NCBI GenBank assembly: GCA_029959085.1
Contig: JARWIR010000002.1
Location: 47,240,233-47,304,232 of the forward strand
Source of the DNA: Nemophila menziesii
Taxonomy: Eukaryota; Streptophyta; Magnoliopsida; Boraginales; Hydrophyllaceae
DNA length: 64,000 bases
Direction of reading: 5' to 3'
The notes under the pieces were generated by a model that made no database searches, had not been told where the DNA came from, and worked only from the letters and a program-made list of their open reading frames with translations. Made by a program: the position numbers and the translations under genes. Below, piece after piece: positions 22,360 to 33,818 of the stretch (the first letter of the stretch is position 1; every line of letters begins with the position of its first letter).

Positions 22360-24174
22360 TGTTGGATTAATAGGGGGGTTGAGGAAATAAGGCCCCATAA
22401 CTTGGGACTTAATATAATAAGGCCCAAACTAAACTACTCCCCAGCTTCTCTTATACCCACAGTTTAATGACCCAACCCAAAACAAAATGCCTATTAGGGT
22501 TTGCAATCCCATTCTCTCCCCCCTCTCTCTCCTATTATCCCAGTGTCGCCCATTCTGCCCCATCGTCCCACCACCACACCTCTCTTCCCCCTCCACCTTC
22601 CTTCCTTCCTCTTCCCCTACCTTCTTCACCCCATCGTCCCACCATTGAAGACCACCACACCAGCCAGCCCCACCGTCCCACCATCGAAGACCACCACCAC
22701 CATCGAACCTTCCCACCATTGACGCGTCTTCACAGCTTCCCACCATCGAAGACCACCACACCAGCCAGCGAAGAAAGCCGCCCCAACACCAGACCTGCTC
22801 TTGAACGCCGTCGCTGCCGCTCCACCATCTCGTGGTTCCTAGCTTCAACAACAGCACCGTTCGTGGCTTCAGCACCAGCGCCTGGATCTCGCCGCCCATC
22901 ATCTAACCATTATCACCTCCACCTTCGCTCGCCGCCCACCTTCACCATCATCACCTCCGTGCTGCAGAGCCGTAGCAACCCAAGATCTCCACTGCTAATC
23001 CTACACCGTCATCACGACAGCGACGCCAACCCACGACCACCACTGATCTTTTGCAGATCCGGCCATCACCCCCATCCCCTTACCCATTTGTTTACTTTTT
23101 TTGTTTGGTTTATAGCTCCGGTCATCACCCCCTATTGTGTCCAGACCTATTACTTATGGATTAATATAATTACTTATTTTGATTTCTCCAGCCCATTTCA
23201 TTGTTTTTCAAAACTTACTTTTTTTTAGGGTCCAGCCTATTTGTTGTGAGTTAGTATTTTTTTTATTTGCAATTAAAAAGCTGATCCAGCCCTTCACCAT
23301 TTGGGTGAAGTCCTTGGTGTAAATTTCTTTTTTTTCCGTGTGTGTTTTTTTTTCAGTTTCTATGTGTGTGTTGTATTTGTTCTTGGGTACTAGGGTATAC
23401 TAGGGTATAGACCCTAGGGTACGGAATAACTTATATCCCGAAAGTTTGACATAGGACCAAAATGGCATGGATAAAACCGGAGCTTGGGTATAGCCCATTG
23501 GATACAATTGGACACATTATAAATGGACATGGAATGGAAAAATTCGTAATATAAAATATCTTTGTGCAATAATATAAAAAATCATTTGAAAACTTGAAAC
23601 CCAACATAGGTCTGTACCTATGGGTACGGGATCGATCAGACTAATAAAAACAAAAAGAATTAAAAAAACGAATTAATGAGAAAAAATGAAAAAGGTAAAG
23701 TTGGAAAAAATGCAACTCAAAAGTGTAACTAGGCCTTATATAGTAGGTTTTTCTAACTAGGCTTTTAAAAGTAACTTAAATGGAATCTAGGCTTCAATTT
23801 GTATTTTCCTCGATTAATAAAGTCTTTTAATGATTCCTTTAGCGAGTATGGCTTTCTTGACCAAGGAAAATAGTTTTTAACCTTTTGAATTTTCCTACTT
23901 CCCGTTTCAATGGATGGAGTAAATTATTTTTAGTTTTTATAATAAATTCTTTTACTATACTCCAAATGTGTTACGCCTATGGAGATGAGTAACGTATAGA
24001 TTTATTTTGTATTTTTGAGAATTAAAATGTAAGTGAGAGAAGCCTAGAAATAATCTCTCCTAGACTGTAAGTTCTAGAGCCTTTTTCCATAGTTCAGTTT
24101 ACCAATATAAAGGTTTTTTTCCATATTTATTGCATATGTTTACTCGCTCTATACAACTCAATCCTCGTGGTTCA
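22360..24174 (+). repeat. LTR-like block, copy Y2
   Basis: TG...CA bounded block equivalent to 15744-17597. A private deletion of about 40 bp at about 22441 joins CCCC to AGCTTCTC. Its CA end is followed by TATTT and then unique segment Z. Confidence 0.45.
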
Positions 24175-25080
24175 TATTTTGGTTATGTAAACTATGTTGA
24201 CCTTTCAAATTTCCTCTTTGAAGTTGCCAATAAACCACCAAGACTCATATGATCTCATGTCAATAGAAATCTTAGATCTCCATTCCTCATCAACCATGGA
24301 TTGCCTCAAGCTTATTGATAAACATTAAAGTCAGTTTATCTTGGTTTTCTTTTTCATCAGAATGGTTTGAGAAGTAATCCAACTAGTGAAGATTTCTCCT
24401 TTTAGGGACTATACAACAAGAGGAGTAACATACTTAGTGGCCCCAATGTGTCATCTCTCGAGCTTACTAATGTGGATAAACTAGAAACTAAGATGAGTGT
24501 AGGGCTTGCACGGTGAAATTATTTAGGTTACAACTTTGGGCTTGGATGAAAAAGGACCATGTCTTTATTATTTTGTACATTGGGACAAATTTTCTAGAGT
24601 TTTAGGAGTTAGCACCGAGCGGTGGGCTTATAAGAGTCATTTTAAATACATATACATGATTGAATGGACATTTCACATAAAAATGAAAGCTTTTTAGTTC
24701 ACCATATTACATTTAAGTTATATGAAGGCATACAATACCCTAAGTAAAAAGAATGTACATCGTACAATATACGTTTATGAATCATAGTTTTTTCCTTTGA
24801 ATCAGAAACCATGTATCTTACTTATAAAATAAATTTATGTGATTCAAAAAATAGTTATATTCATCCCCTCTTTATGTTTGAAAATTAAAAAATCAAATGT
24901 ACGTTAATGATACATTTTCCATTGTATTAAAGAAATTGTATTTTATAAATATCCAGTCATGTTTTATATTCTTTTCTTTTTTCTTGGTAAGGAAACGTAC
25001 AAATTATGGAAGGTATATTGGGTAAAAATAATCATCATAATTATTAACCCTTTATTTTTCCTTCTTTTTTAAAAATACCT

Positions 25081-25271
25081 ATTATTAATTTACTATTTAT
25101 CGCTTTCATCCTGTTTAATTGAGGATATCTATAATCTATGATCATATAAACTTTTAATATAAATTTAATTTATTAGCTTTTTCTTAAACCTAATACTAGT
25201 AAATGAGTAAGTACCTACCATATTCTGAAAAGGATAAACATAAAACAATTTGACTACATAATATTTTTTAT
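25081..25271 (+). pseudogene. orphan copy of the MADS upstream region (no MADS gene attached)
   Basis: This stretch aligns with 13118-13330, part of the MADS upstream region: shared blocks include TTTACTATTTATC, TAAATTTAATT, TAGCTTTTTCTTA, AAGTACCTA.CATAT and AAGATAAACAT (by-eye identity roughly 75-80%). It breaks off at about 25272, before the TATA box and coding sequence would appear, and LINE sequence follows. It is more diverged than Y1 is from Y2, so it represents an older duplicate. Confidence 0.7.
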
Positions 25272-25274
25272 AGA

Positions 25275-25520
25275 ATCGAGGCTCCAAACACAAGTGCCTT
25301 TAATAATATTTCTTACTCCATAAGTTATTACCTCTTGAATACATTCTACATAACGTATACAAGTATACATACTTTATTCATGTTCTTTAAGTTAGGAATA
25401 TTTAGTCCTCAAGATAATTTGCTTGAACAAATTTACTCCCAGACTAACTTTGCACCCTGAGCTCCATGCAAATTTCCCTTCCACAAAAAATTGGACATTT
25501 TCTGATTCAATTTGTAAATG
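25275..25520 (-). mobile_element. LINE reverse-transcriptase C-terminal remnant
   Basis: The minus strand from about 25495 reads NFLWKGNLHGAQGAKLVWE, stop, ICSSKLS, stop, GLNIPNLKNMNKVC, matching the plant L1 stretch 'FLW.G.......AKVAW...C.PK..GGLGI.NL...N.A'. Two stops show it is dead. Confidence 0.7.
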
Positions 25521-25739
25521 ACCTACTTTGGAAGCAAGAAAATCCTACACCGAAATAAAATTTTACTAACAAAAACTGTTTTTGTCAACTCCACTCTTCA
25601 GCATAAGATAACAATTTAATTCAAAGTGAGGCATGTGATAAAAGCTAATGTATTAGCTTTACTAGGTGGTGGTATCTCACGACCTCCATATTCCACACTT
25701 TTTCAATTGTGCTGATTAATTCATGAACATTTATAGGAT

Positions 25740-25990
25740 TACTACTAGAAGCTTTCACTATATTTTTATTATTAAGTTTCAGATGTCATCCCGTATATAA
25801 TGGAGCATTCATTTCCAACGAACGACATAATATGATTTTTTAAGACATCTCTTCCAATCAAGAGATTCTTCCAACCCCAAGAAGTGTTAGTTACAATACG
25901 TGTTTCTAGGAAGTTAGTATTTGGAAAATATTTTCATCTAAGTACTTGAAAGAGGAAGGACTGTTGGAGATGAAAAATATTCTACGTGTT
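25740..25990 (-). mobile_element. second LINE fragment, out of normal order
   Basis: The minus strand reads KYFPNTNFLETRIVTNTSWG then WKNLLIGRDVLKNHI and a GN-containing segment, matching the plant L1 stretch 'KYFP..SFL.A......S..W+S+L.GRDLL..G..W.+GNG'. In a real LINE this lies downstream of the FLWKGN segment, but here it is upstream on the same strand, so the two pieces come from different insertions or a rearrangement. Confidence 0.6.
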
Positions 25991-28105
25991 AGAGGCGATT
26001 AGCGAGATATTTATTAGGTGAAAGTCTTTATGAACATGACCTACCTCTTCCTTGGGTTTGGAAAGAACATCCTAGGAAACCCAATGAATCTTTTTCCTTA
26101 TTTTATATCTCAAAATAAATTCTCCACTAGTGAAGCAAGGTGTGATCCTACTTGTTTTAGGATCTAAAAGACCATGAAGAGATGATTAGGTATATAATTT
26201 ATGTCTGACTTTAATAATACTTCCTTTCCCCTCTCAGAAATAAAGGAATTATGCCAAGTCTCCATATTTTCTCACTTTTTCAATTAGCTAGTCCAGGGAT
26301 TTGACCTTAGAATCTTTCCCAATCGGGAGGGAGACTTGAGTACTTTTCCCGATCAATTAAGTTGTGCACATTTAATACCCTAGAAAGGGTGGTTTTTATG
26401 TGGGGAGGTGTATATTTTTTTAAACAAGACACCTCTCTTATTTAATAACTTAACTCCATGCCTACTTTTGATATTTTCTACCCATTATAATTTGCTTTGT
26501 CAATACAATCCAACATATGAACTTAAAACTTTATTTTAATTCCAAAAATCCACACTCTTCCATATGGGTCTTGCATTAATTATAAATATTTTTCATTTAT
26601 TATATTTAAACGTTTATGAAATTTTGACTTTATCGTTAGTCATTTACGTTTTAACTAAGCATATAATCCAAAATTTCTCTAAAATTTGCCTACCTTACGC
26701 ACATATCTTGCTTGATATCTTTGTTTAAGACTGTCATCCTCCACGTACAGATCATTGTGCATTTGAGGGTTTTATCCCTCTTGGTTTCTGCTTATCACTT
26801 AATAATTGACAACTGTTCTTTATTGGACTTGGTGTCTTGTGAACTGGTTTGGTGGGTTTGTTGTCTTTTCCCACTTTGTTTTTAACCTTGTTAATATCTT
26901 TATCTTATAGAGTCATTGGAGTTTTAGATCCATGAGGGTATCTAACTCCGAATTTCTCAAAAAATAAAGAGAAGGATGAAGCGAATGGTGTAGAAGTTGA
27001 AGAATTAAGAAGAATAAGAGAGGAGGAAGATGTCGACACAAGCCACACCAGCATACGGTGTACGTTAGTGGTGTTAACATACTACTAGGATAGCCATAGT
27101 CACCTTATAGGAGAGATTGTTATTCCTATAATTTATAGAATTGGTAAACAAAATAATCTTAACCTACATTTTTTTAAAATCTTGCTAGCAAGGTGTTTGA
27201 ACAAAAAATTGTTTAAAGATAACAAATTCTTCATTACGGAATCAGCTAAACCACCACATTTTAACGGACTTTAACTTCCTCTTGATCAAACTCAACTCAT
27301 AATTCATGGTATTTTCCCAACAAGAATATCATAAATTAACCCTGAAGACAAGAAGGTATAATCATTAGTATTCTGAAACAATTGCAAACATTAACTAAAA
27401 AGGCGAAGGTTCGAAAGAGAGCGAATTGCCTAGCATTGAATTCATCTCAAAAAAATCAAGCAGAGGTGGTGGATTCTCATCGACATAATCATTTCTATAA
27501 TCTGAAATGCTCATTTTACTAGATGCAATGAAGGTTATATAAAAATCAAACTTGTATCATAACTGAGACATTTAATCTACGCAGACTTTATCCTTGTTGG
27601 AAAAATGATCAATGGTTTTGTTTTCAAAAGACTAAAAGTTGAAACGTTGGGACAAGAAGAATAATAAGATGGCGTGGCTGAAGAGGTGGAGAAAGAAGGT
27701 GACGATAGAGTAGGGTTTATAGATAACATTGAAGTGGTCATAGTGATTAAGTAAAATATTCAAAAAATGTGTCTGTCCAAGTAGTGGTGATGGTGATTTT
27801 GTAGAATGGAATTATTCATGGGTTTGATGATGACGATGTTTTTGATATAGTTCTTTATACCTATCATTCGAAAGATTTACCTTTTTTGGTTAGGAATATA
27901 AATATTTAACTTTTAACATATGACACATGCATCATGAAGAATTCGGAAGTCTCTTTGAATGCAAATGAGCAATTAATGATGCAATATGCTATTGGGATTT
28001 TTAGGAGTAACATGAAATTTGAATGTTATTAGATATAACAGTGAAAATATTGGTGGAATATACAAAGAGACAAATTTCAGGATTTTTCTAATAAGTTTAT
28101 TACAC

Positions 28106-28166
<61 letters not shown>

Positions 28167-28167
28167 G
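28106..28167 (+). repeat. (AAT)n microsatellite
   Basis: About 20 AAT units. The equivalent sites at about 8455 and 45438 have only three or four units, so the expansion is private to this X copy. Confidence 0.95.
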
Positions 28168-28732
28168 GATTAATAATCAAGAAATCCTTCACACTAGTTT
28201 TAATTTCCCTTTACGACAGCCATTATTTATTCTCCCATAAAATATACAATATATTTGTTCTTTCCTTTTTGCCTTTTTTACTACAGTCGTTATCAACCTT
28301 CTCTATATCTTCAAAACAACTTTCATGTTTCTAAACGATTTGATACTGGTGTAACGGTAAACATCAATATAAAAGAGAAGTAAAATTATAATATATATGC
28401 TTAAAAATTAATCATGATATTTCATGAATATATATGTATCTAATAAAACATATGTTTCATATAATGTATTGATATTTGGCCTAGCAGCATCATATTGAGG
28501 AACAATGCAACCTACAATATTTAAAATAGAAATATTTGTATATTATGTCTCTTTAAGACTTATTTGAAGATATAGTTTGATTCTTTTCTTCTTTTTTTAT
28601 TTGTAAGAGTATGCAAGAGACCGTTAAGTGTAATTGGAGGATGAGTTTCATATAAAGACTAGAGTGATATTGCACTATTAGTCCTTGTTAAATTTTGACA
28701 TAACCTATTTCTTTATTATTATTCATTTTTTG

Positions 28733-28799
28733 CATTCTTGATATATTTTAGATTTTTTCTAGTGTTTGTCAATAACAAACAATAAGTATATATCATAAA

Positions 28800-28842
<43 letters not shown>

Positions 28843-29038
28843 TATGTTTGTGGATTACTAATTAAAAATGTAACAAAAAAAGCAGTTTGAGTTATTGGAA
28901 AATTCTTAAAATTCAGATTACGAGTTTCGAGAATTTTCCCATAACTCAAATTGTTTTTCTTTTTAACTTTATTTTTGCATATATATTTTAATATTTTTAG
29001 TGTTTGTGAATAACAAACAATAATTATATATCTTAAAA

Positions 29039-29084
<46 letters not shown>

Positions 29085-29258
29085 CATATGTTTGTGGATT
29101 ACTAACAAAAATGAAACGAAAAAAGAGCAATTTGAGTAATGATAAAATTCCCACAACTCAGACTGGTCTTCTTTTTTGCTTTATATTTGCATTTTTGATA
29201 TATTTTAGTTCTTTTTTAGTATGTGTAATTAACAAATAATAATATATATCATAAAATA

Positions 29259-29303
<45 letters not shown>
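28733..29303 (+). repeat. minisatellite with embedded TA runs, X copy 2
   Basis: Three units starting at about 28733, 28977 and 29190, equivalent to those at 8991-9780. All three carry TA runs (about 28802-28841, 29046-29081, 29262-29300); in X copy 1 the third unit is not expanded. Confidence 0.8.
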
Positions 29304-29307
<4 letters not shown>

Positions 29308-29310
<3 letters not shown>

Positions 29311-29653
29311 TACTAAACGTGTGATCTCTCGCGACCACTTTTTCCGCGACTACATGATGTAGTCGCTAAAGACAAGTACCATTCGCGACTACTTATCTTT
29401 ATCGACTACCTGACATGTTTCTCGAGTACATGGTAGTTGTTAGTAATTTTTGTCTTTAACAATTACATGAGGTAGTCGTTAAAACGTCGTACGTAGTCAC
29501 TAGTTTATCTTTATTTTTTAATTATTTTTCCACCGCCATTGAGTAGTCGCTAGTGCTCAGTTTTTTTAACGACTACTTTATGTAGTCGTTAGAAGGTATT
29601 ACTAACGACTACTTTTGAGTCTTTAGCGACTACTCGTGTAGTTGCAATTAGTG
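29308..29653 (+). mobile_element. small non-autonomous CACTA-like element (MITE)
   Basis: Begins CACTACTAAACG and ends GCAATTAGTG, i.e. both ends start CACTA when read inward. Subterminal repeats GCGACTAC / GTAGTCG(C/T) occur repeatedly in both orientations, distinct from the GCGACGAC family in the Y units. About 346 bp with no ORF. A matching 3-bp target duplication could not be confirmed, partly because the left flank is a dinucleotide repeat. Confidence 0.6.
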
Positions 29654-29978
29654 GTGGCGTATTTATTACAACAAGTTGCGAATTGGGATCTTCAAACACA
29701 ATTATTTTACAATTTCTCAACTATTTTCTCAAAACTCTTCCAATTTTTTCCCACAATTCACCATCAAATATTATCTCAAGATGTGGAAAAGCTTTCCCAG
29801 GTCAATCAATAACGAGGGACCTCCTCAATGATTGATCTTGTGGATTAGCAATACTGTAAGATCTACTCTAAGAATGTTCATAACCATGCCCATAAGAGAG
29901 AGAGAGAGAGGGGGAGAGGGAGGGGGAGAGAGAGATAGAGAGAGATAGAGGGGGAGAGAGAGAAGGAGAGGGAGAGAG

Positions 29979-30043
<65 letters not shown>

Positions 30044-30300
30044 GTGGTTGTTGTCGGTCGCAAGGGAGAATTCTTCAAATGGTGTTTGTCGGTGATCACG
30101 AGAGAGAGGGAGAAGAGCGAAGAAAGAGAAGTTTGCTCGTGAAATGAAAGTTAATAAGAATTATATATTATATGATTAAAGTAAATATTAATAATTTAAA
30201 GGGTATTTTAGTAATTTGACTAGTTTTTGTTTTAACTAGAAATTAATTTTGTAGTTGTAATTAAATGGGAATGAGTTTACGTATAATTAATTGAGTGTCA
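29654..30300. repeat. GA-rich element with conserved right-end motif
   Basis: Contains a GA/GGGA-rich microsatellite at 29898-30045 and, at about 30186-30300, a terminal motif (GGGTATTTTAGTAATTT ... GTAGTTGTAATTAAATGGG ... TAATTAATTGAGTGTC) that recurs at about 37565-37640 and 39700-39840. No coding sequence is supported. Confidence 0.5.
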
Positions 30301-30308
30301 CCCTATAT

Positions 30309-30530
30309 ATCTGCTAGTTACATACATACTTTATGAACATAAACATAACACAAGGATCATTTGTGTAATTAACGGGGGAGGATTTTCAGTTCCTCCTATA
30401 TATAATGAATGTGTGTATGTATATCACATTCATTATATATATAGGAGAAACTGAAATTTCTCCCCATTAATTACACAAATGGTCCTTGTGTTATGTTTAT
30501 GTTCATAAAGTATGTATATAACTAGCAGAT
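30309..30530. repeat. 222-bp near-perfect palindrome (foldback element)
   Basis: Arms of about 105 bp begin ATCTGCTAGTTA on the left and end TAACTAGCAGAT-type sequence on the right, meeting around an 11-bp loop centred near 30419 (TGTATGTATAT). Only a few mismatches are visible by eye. The arms contain GTGTAATTAA, which resembles the conserved right-end motif next to it. A transcript would form a long hairpin. Confidence 0.85.
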
Positions 30531-31198
30531 TGAGTAACTAGAGAAAATTACATAAATAACAAACAAGATTATAAATGTGACACTATAATATTTGGCTAAA
30601 GATAGTAAAACTGGAAACAACCAAAGTGTAATGACAGGAATAATTTTATAAAACAAAATAAACGAAAACAAAAAACTAATCTGAGAAATTATAGTGGTGC
30701 GTGAAGGTTCTTGAAAGTGGGGATAAACTCAAGCGTTCTCATTAACATGAATAGTAGTTATTTTAAAGATAGAAGTAAAGCCTAAAATATAAATAAAACA
30801 AACTAAGATGAAAATCAATTTTAAATTTCTAATATTTATTTTACTTTAAAATATGTAAATTAAAAACTAGTGGTGTATAATGTCATGGACTCAAAGTTCA
30901 TATTAGTAGGGTGTTTTCTGAAAAATATCGAACAGAAATATTTGCAAATAGCCCCTAGTAACTAGTAAGGGGACAAAATTTACTAAACTGTGTTGCCACA
31001 AAAGCAGTTTACCAGTATTTGGACGCCAAATAACACCTCACTTCAAACCAAATACTAAAAACTATTAGGGTTTTCAATTTGCACGCACGCTTACATCAAA
31101 CATACACATACCCTAGGAAATAGTACTTACAAATCAAATAGTCATAAAAATATATTACAACTGAAAACATCATAAATAATCAATGAAATTTTTTTGCT
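30531..31198. other. 3' flank of the SWIB gene, nothing recognised
   Basis: AT-rich sequence. I looked here for a GYF-coding exon like that of the paralogue at 43017 and found none. Confidence 0.55.
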
Positions 31199-31367
31199 CT
31201 AAGATTTCTGATCAGGAAATGAAGATAGAGTTGGGTGTGGAGAGCCTTCATTTTCATCTTCAATATTCTCCACTACATCTGGTATCACTGCAGGGATGTT
31301 GTTTAACAATCTATCTTGCTCTGCCTGTGTTTGTAACAGCTGTCGCATTTTCATATATTCGAAAAAC

Positions 31368-31467
31368 GTGAAAAAAGAAGGTTAAGGGTACACGTTATTA
31401 TTTTTCATGGTAGAATAAAGCATAATATGAATATTTATACAATAAAATTTAATCGGCAAAAGGATAT
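31368..31467 (-). other. U12-type AT-AC intron (intron 8 of the PHD-SWIB-Plus-3 gene)
   Basis: The donor reads AA|ATATCCTTTT, the U12 consensus. The branch-site-like CCCTTAAC lies about 13 nt before the acceptor TTTTTTCAC|G, which ends in AC. Joining gives GAG-AAG-TTT-TTC-GAA in frame, the expected E(K/L)FEYM sequence of this family. The paralogue at 43737-43819 has the same arrangement. Confidence 0.85.
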
Positions 31468-31591
31468 TTCTCTCTCCATCCTTTTTCATTTGCATTATCA
31501 ATTCGCAATTGTAATCGCACTAGCTCTTGAGCAATCCACTGACATATTATATACAGAGACTAATTATCAATTGCACAAATAATAAATAAGG

Positions 31592-31593
<2 letters not shown>

Positions 31594-31627
<34 letters not shown>
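31594..31627 (+). repeat. (AAT)n microsatellite in intron 7
   Basis: Eleven or so AAT units inside the intron between 31651 and 31538. Confidence 0.9.
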
Positions 31628-31630
<3 letters not shown>

Positions 31631-33386
31631 CGGAAAGGTGAAGAGAGTACATGTTTTGTTATATCCTTATGTAGTGTTCTTGCCTTCTTTTCAAGCTCAA
31701 CCTACAAATAAATCATTAATGACCGAAAACCAAAATCCAAATAAAACCATATGCAAACACAGGAAAGTACTCACTACAGTAGGCCTCTTAAAAGTTCCCG
31801 CCTTTACTTGATTCTTCAATTCTTCACAATCCTCCTGCAAAAGGAATCGAAACAATATCAGGAATGAGAAACCCTAAACCTAGTTTAATCTAAGGAACCC
31901 CTAAAACTATTGAGAAGATTTATGTCGATTACTCTACCTCAGTAAAGTAACCATTTGATAGCATGTTTATGCAGATCTCTTTGGGCATTTCTGAAACTAG
32001 AAGGATCATCTTATCATATTTTTCGCCATCCACAGCTTTCTTTATGCCTGAGAAATACAAATTCATCGAGATTAATACCGAAATATAAAGTTATCTGCCT
32101 TATTACAACGTAAATGTTATACGCAAAGAAAATGAATTAAAGACAAAGATATTGAACTGACCAGTTACTTGCATAAGCTGAAAGGAGTTTCTCTACTTTA
32201 CATCGCATTTCACCCGAACAAAGCTCCCAATCACCTTGTCTTCAACTATTTCAGGTTGCTTGAAAAGCTCCATCAATAAGCTCCTTTTCAAGTATATGAG
32301 CTTTATGTTTTCTGGAATTATTGCAGCAAACTTGCTTAGGCGTACACGTGGCGCCTTCTATATCTTAGAAGATTCTTCATCTTTATTTGCGGTTTCCGGA
32401 TTATTACAAGCTACAACGGAATCTTTCACCTCAGTTTTCGCATTACTAACATCAACCATGGAATTATTAGCTTCAGTCTTTGGATTATTACTAACTACCA
32501 TGAAATCTTTAATCTCACCCATAACTATTTCAGACTTAACTAGGTTTTCAGCAAAATGTGGTTCTAAGATGCCCCATATACTACTTTTGTTTACCGTTTT
32601 CCTCCTCAAAAGCAACTTTAGACGTCCATCACATATAACCTTTCTTTTCTTATCCGGGTGGACAAGGTTATGTTCTTTTATATAGTCGTTAATAATTCTA
32701 TTAACCTCCCCTTCAGTCATTTTCTTACTGGTATCCTTACCAATATCGTTCAAAAACTCTGTGAGCTCGACCGAAGCCCAGCTAACGAATCGATTTCTAT
32801 ACGAATTTCTCTTCCTCTTGTTAGAAGATGTCTCCCCCTTAGACACCTTCTGCACATTCTTTTCTACAGAATCATCATTCAATACTTCGTACTCCGATGA
32901 ATCATCCTTGTCTTGTTTCGTATCTTCCGCATCTGAGTCCGATGGAGCATTCCTAATCTTGTCCAACCTAGTTTTCGCATCTTGTAGTACCTTTAGATCA
33001 AGGCCGTTACTATCCTTCATTAAGTCATGGTACTCCTTGTGGAGACCTTCGTAAGTTTCTACAGTTTTGTAGTTCACGGTCTCCTGAAAAGCAAAAGGCA
33101 CAAGGAAGACAAATAAGGCAAAGCTACTAAATATGAAGTAGTAAAAGAGCAGTAATTGCAACTATACCCCATCAGAGTCGACCTCCTTGTTTTGTTCGAT
33201 AATCAGTGCTAGCTCTAAGCACTGATCGCAAAGTCCATACTCTCCTCTAACATGGACAAACTTTGCAGCATGGCTGCATTTATCACAGACGGCTTTAGGG
33301 CAAGTATAGCAACGAAACTTTGACGCTTTCTTGCAAAAATCACATGAATGCCAATCTGAAACAAAAATTGTTACACCTTCGTATCA

Positions 33387-33445
<59 letters not shown>
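33387..33445 (+). repeat. (TA)n microsatellite in intron 2
   Basis: About 29 TA units within the intron between exons ending 33739 and starting 33355. Confidence 0.95.
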
Positions 33446-33447
<2 letters not shown>

Positions 33448-33818
33448 TAATATAACTTTAACTAGTATTATCTGATGCAGAGGAACAAATATTGAAAGCA
33501 AGAACACTAAAGAATATCAGAAAACAGAAAATCAAGCACAGTACTTTGGCGTGCTGTCTTTTAGCGTCCTATACATACGTGGATTAAAAAACTTGATTGG
33601 TTACAATGTTATGATAATGTTAATACAGGTTTACAGACTAATCATAGTAGTGTGTTCTTTCATTCAGTGTCTATTTGGGAATTAAATGTTTAACAAATTT
33701 GGAACAACATCATAATAGATTGAAGAGTGTGAGCTTACCGCATATCCACAGGCTTTCGCTTGTTAGGAAAGACTCATCTTTACCCACACAATCACAATGA
33801 TAGGCTTTCGGACAATTC

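Larger units (their letters stand above)
17597..24173 (+). repeat. Y unit, copy Y2 of the internal tandem duplication
   Basis: Same content and orientation as 11150-17596. The internal junction reads ...GGTTC-ATATTT-CCGTCGC. ATATTT is also present at the left end of Y1 (11150-11155, ...GATG-ATATTT-CCGTCGC) and at the right end of Y2 (24174-24179, ...GGTTC-ATATTT-TGGTTATG), giving 6 bp of microhomology. The identical junction exists at 54950 in the second 37-kb copy. Confidence 0.9.
24180..26086. other. segment Z: spacer with LINE debris and orphan MADS flank
   Basis: Shared only with 61561-63468. The first 900 bp (24180-25080) contain short exon-like stretches (for example 24440-24515) but no recognisable domain. 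The remainder holds the MADS-upstream vestige and LINE fragments listed separately. Confidence 0.6.
26087..29303 (+). repeat. repeat X, copy 2
   Basis: Direct copy of 6431-9650 with more substitutions than separate the two 37-kb copies (for example AATAAGATGGCG versus AATAATATGGCG near 27663). It stops in a TA run at about 29303 where a CACTA-like element begins. Confidence 0.8.

Noticed and set aside
28969..29156. ORFs of repeated Tyr-Ile codons (also at 9190-9500)
   Set aside because: They translate TA microsatellites.
29878..30099. Ser/Leu-rich 73-codon minus-strand ORF
   Set aside because: It translates the GA-rich microsatellite.
32236..33054. Plus-strand ORFs across the SWIB gene
   Set aside because: They are antisense shadows of exon 4 of the minus-strand gene, whose phases and domains are consistent.
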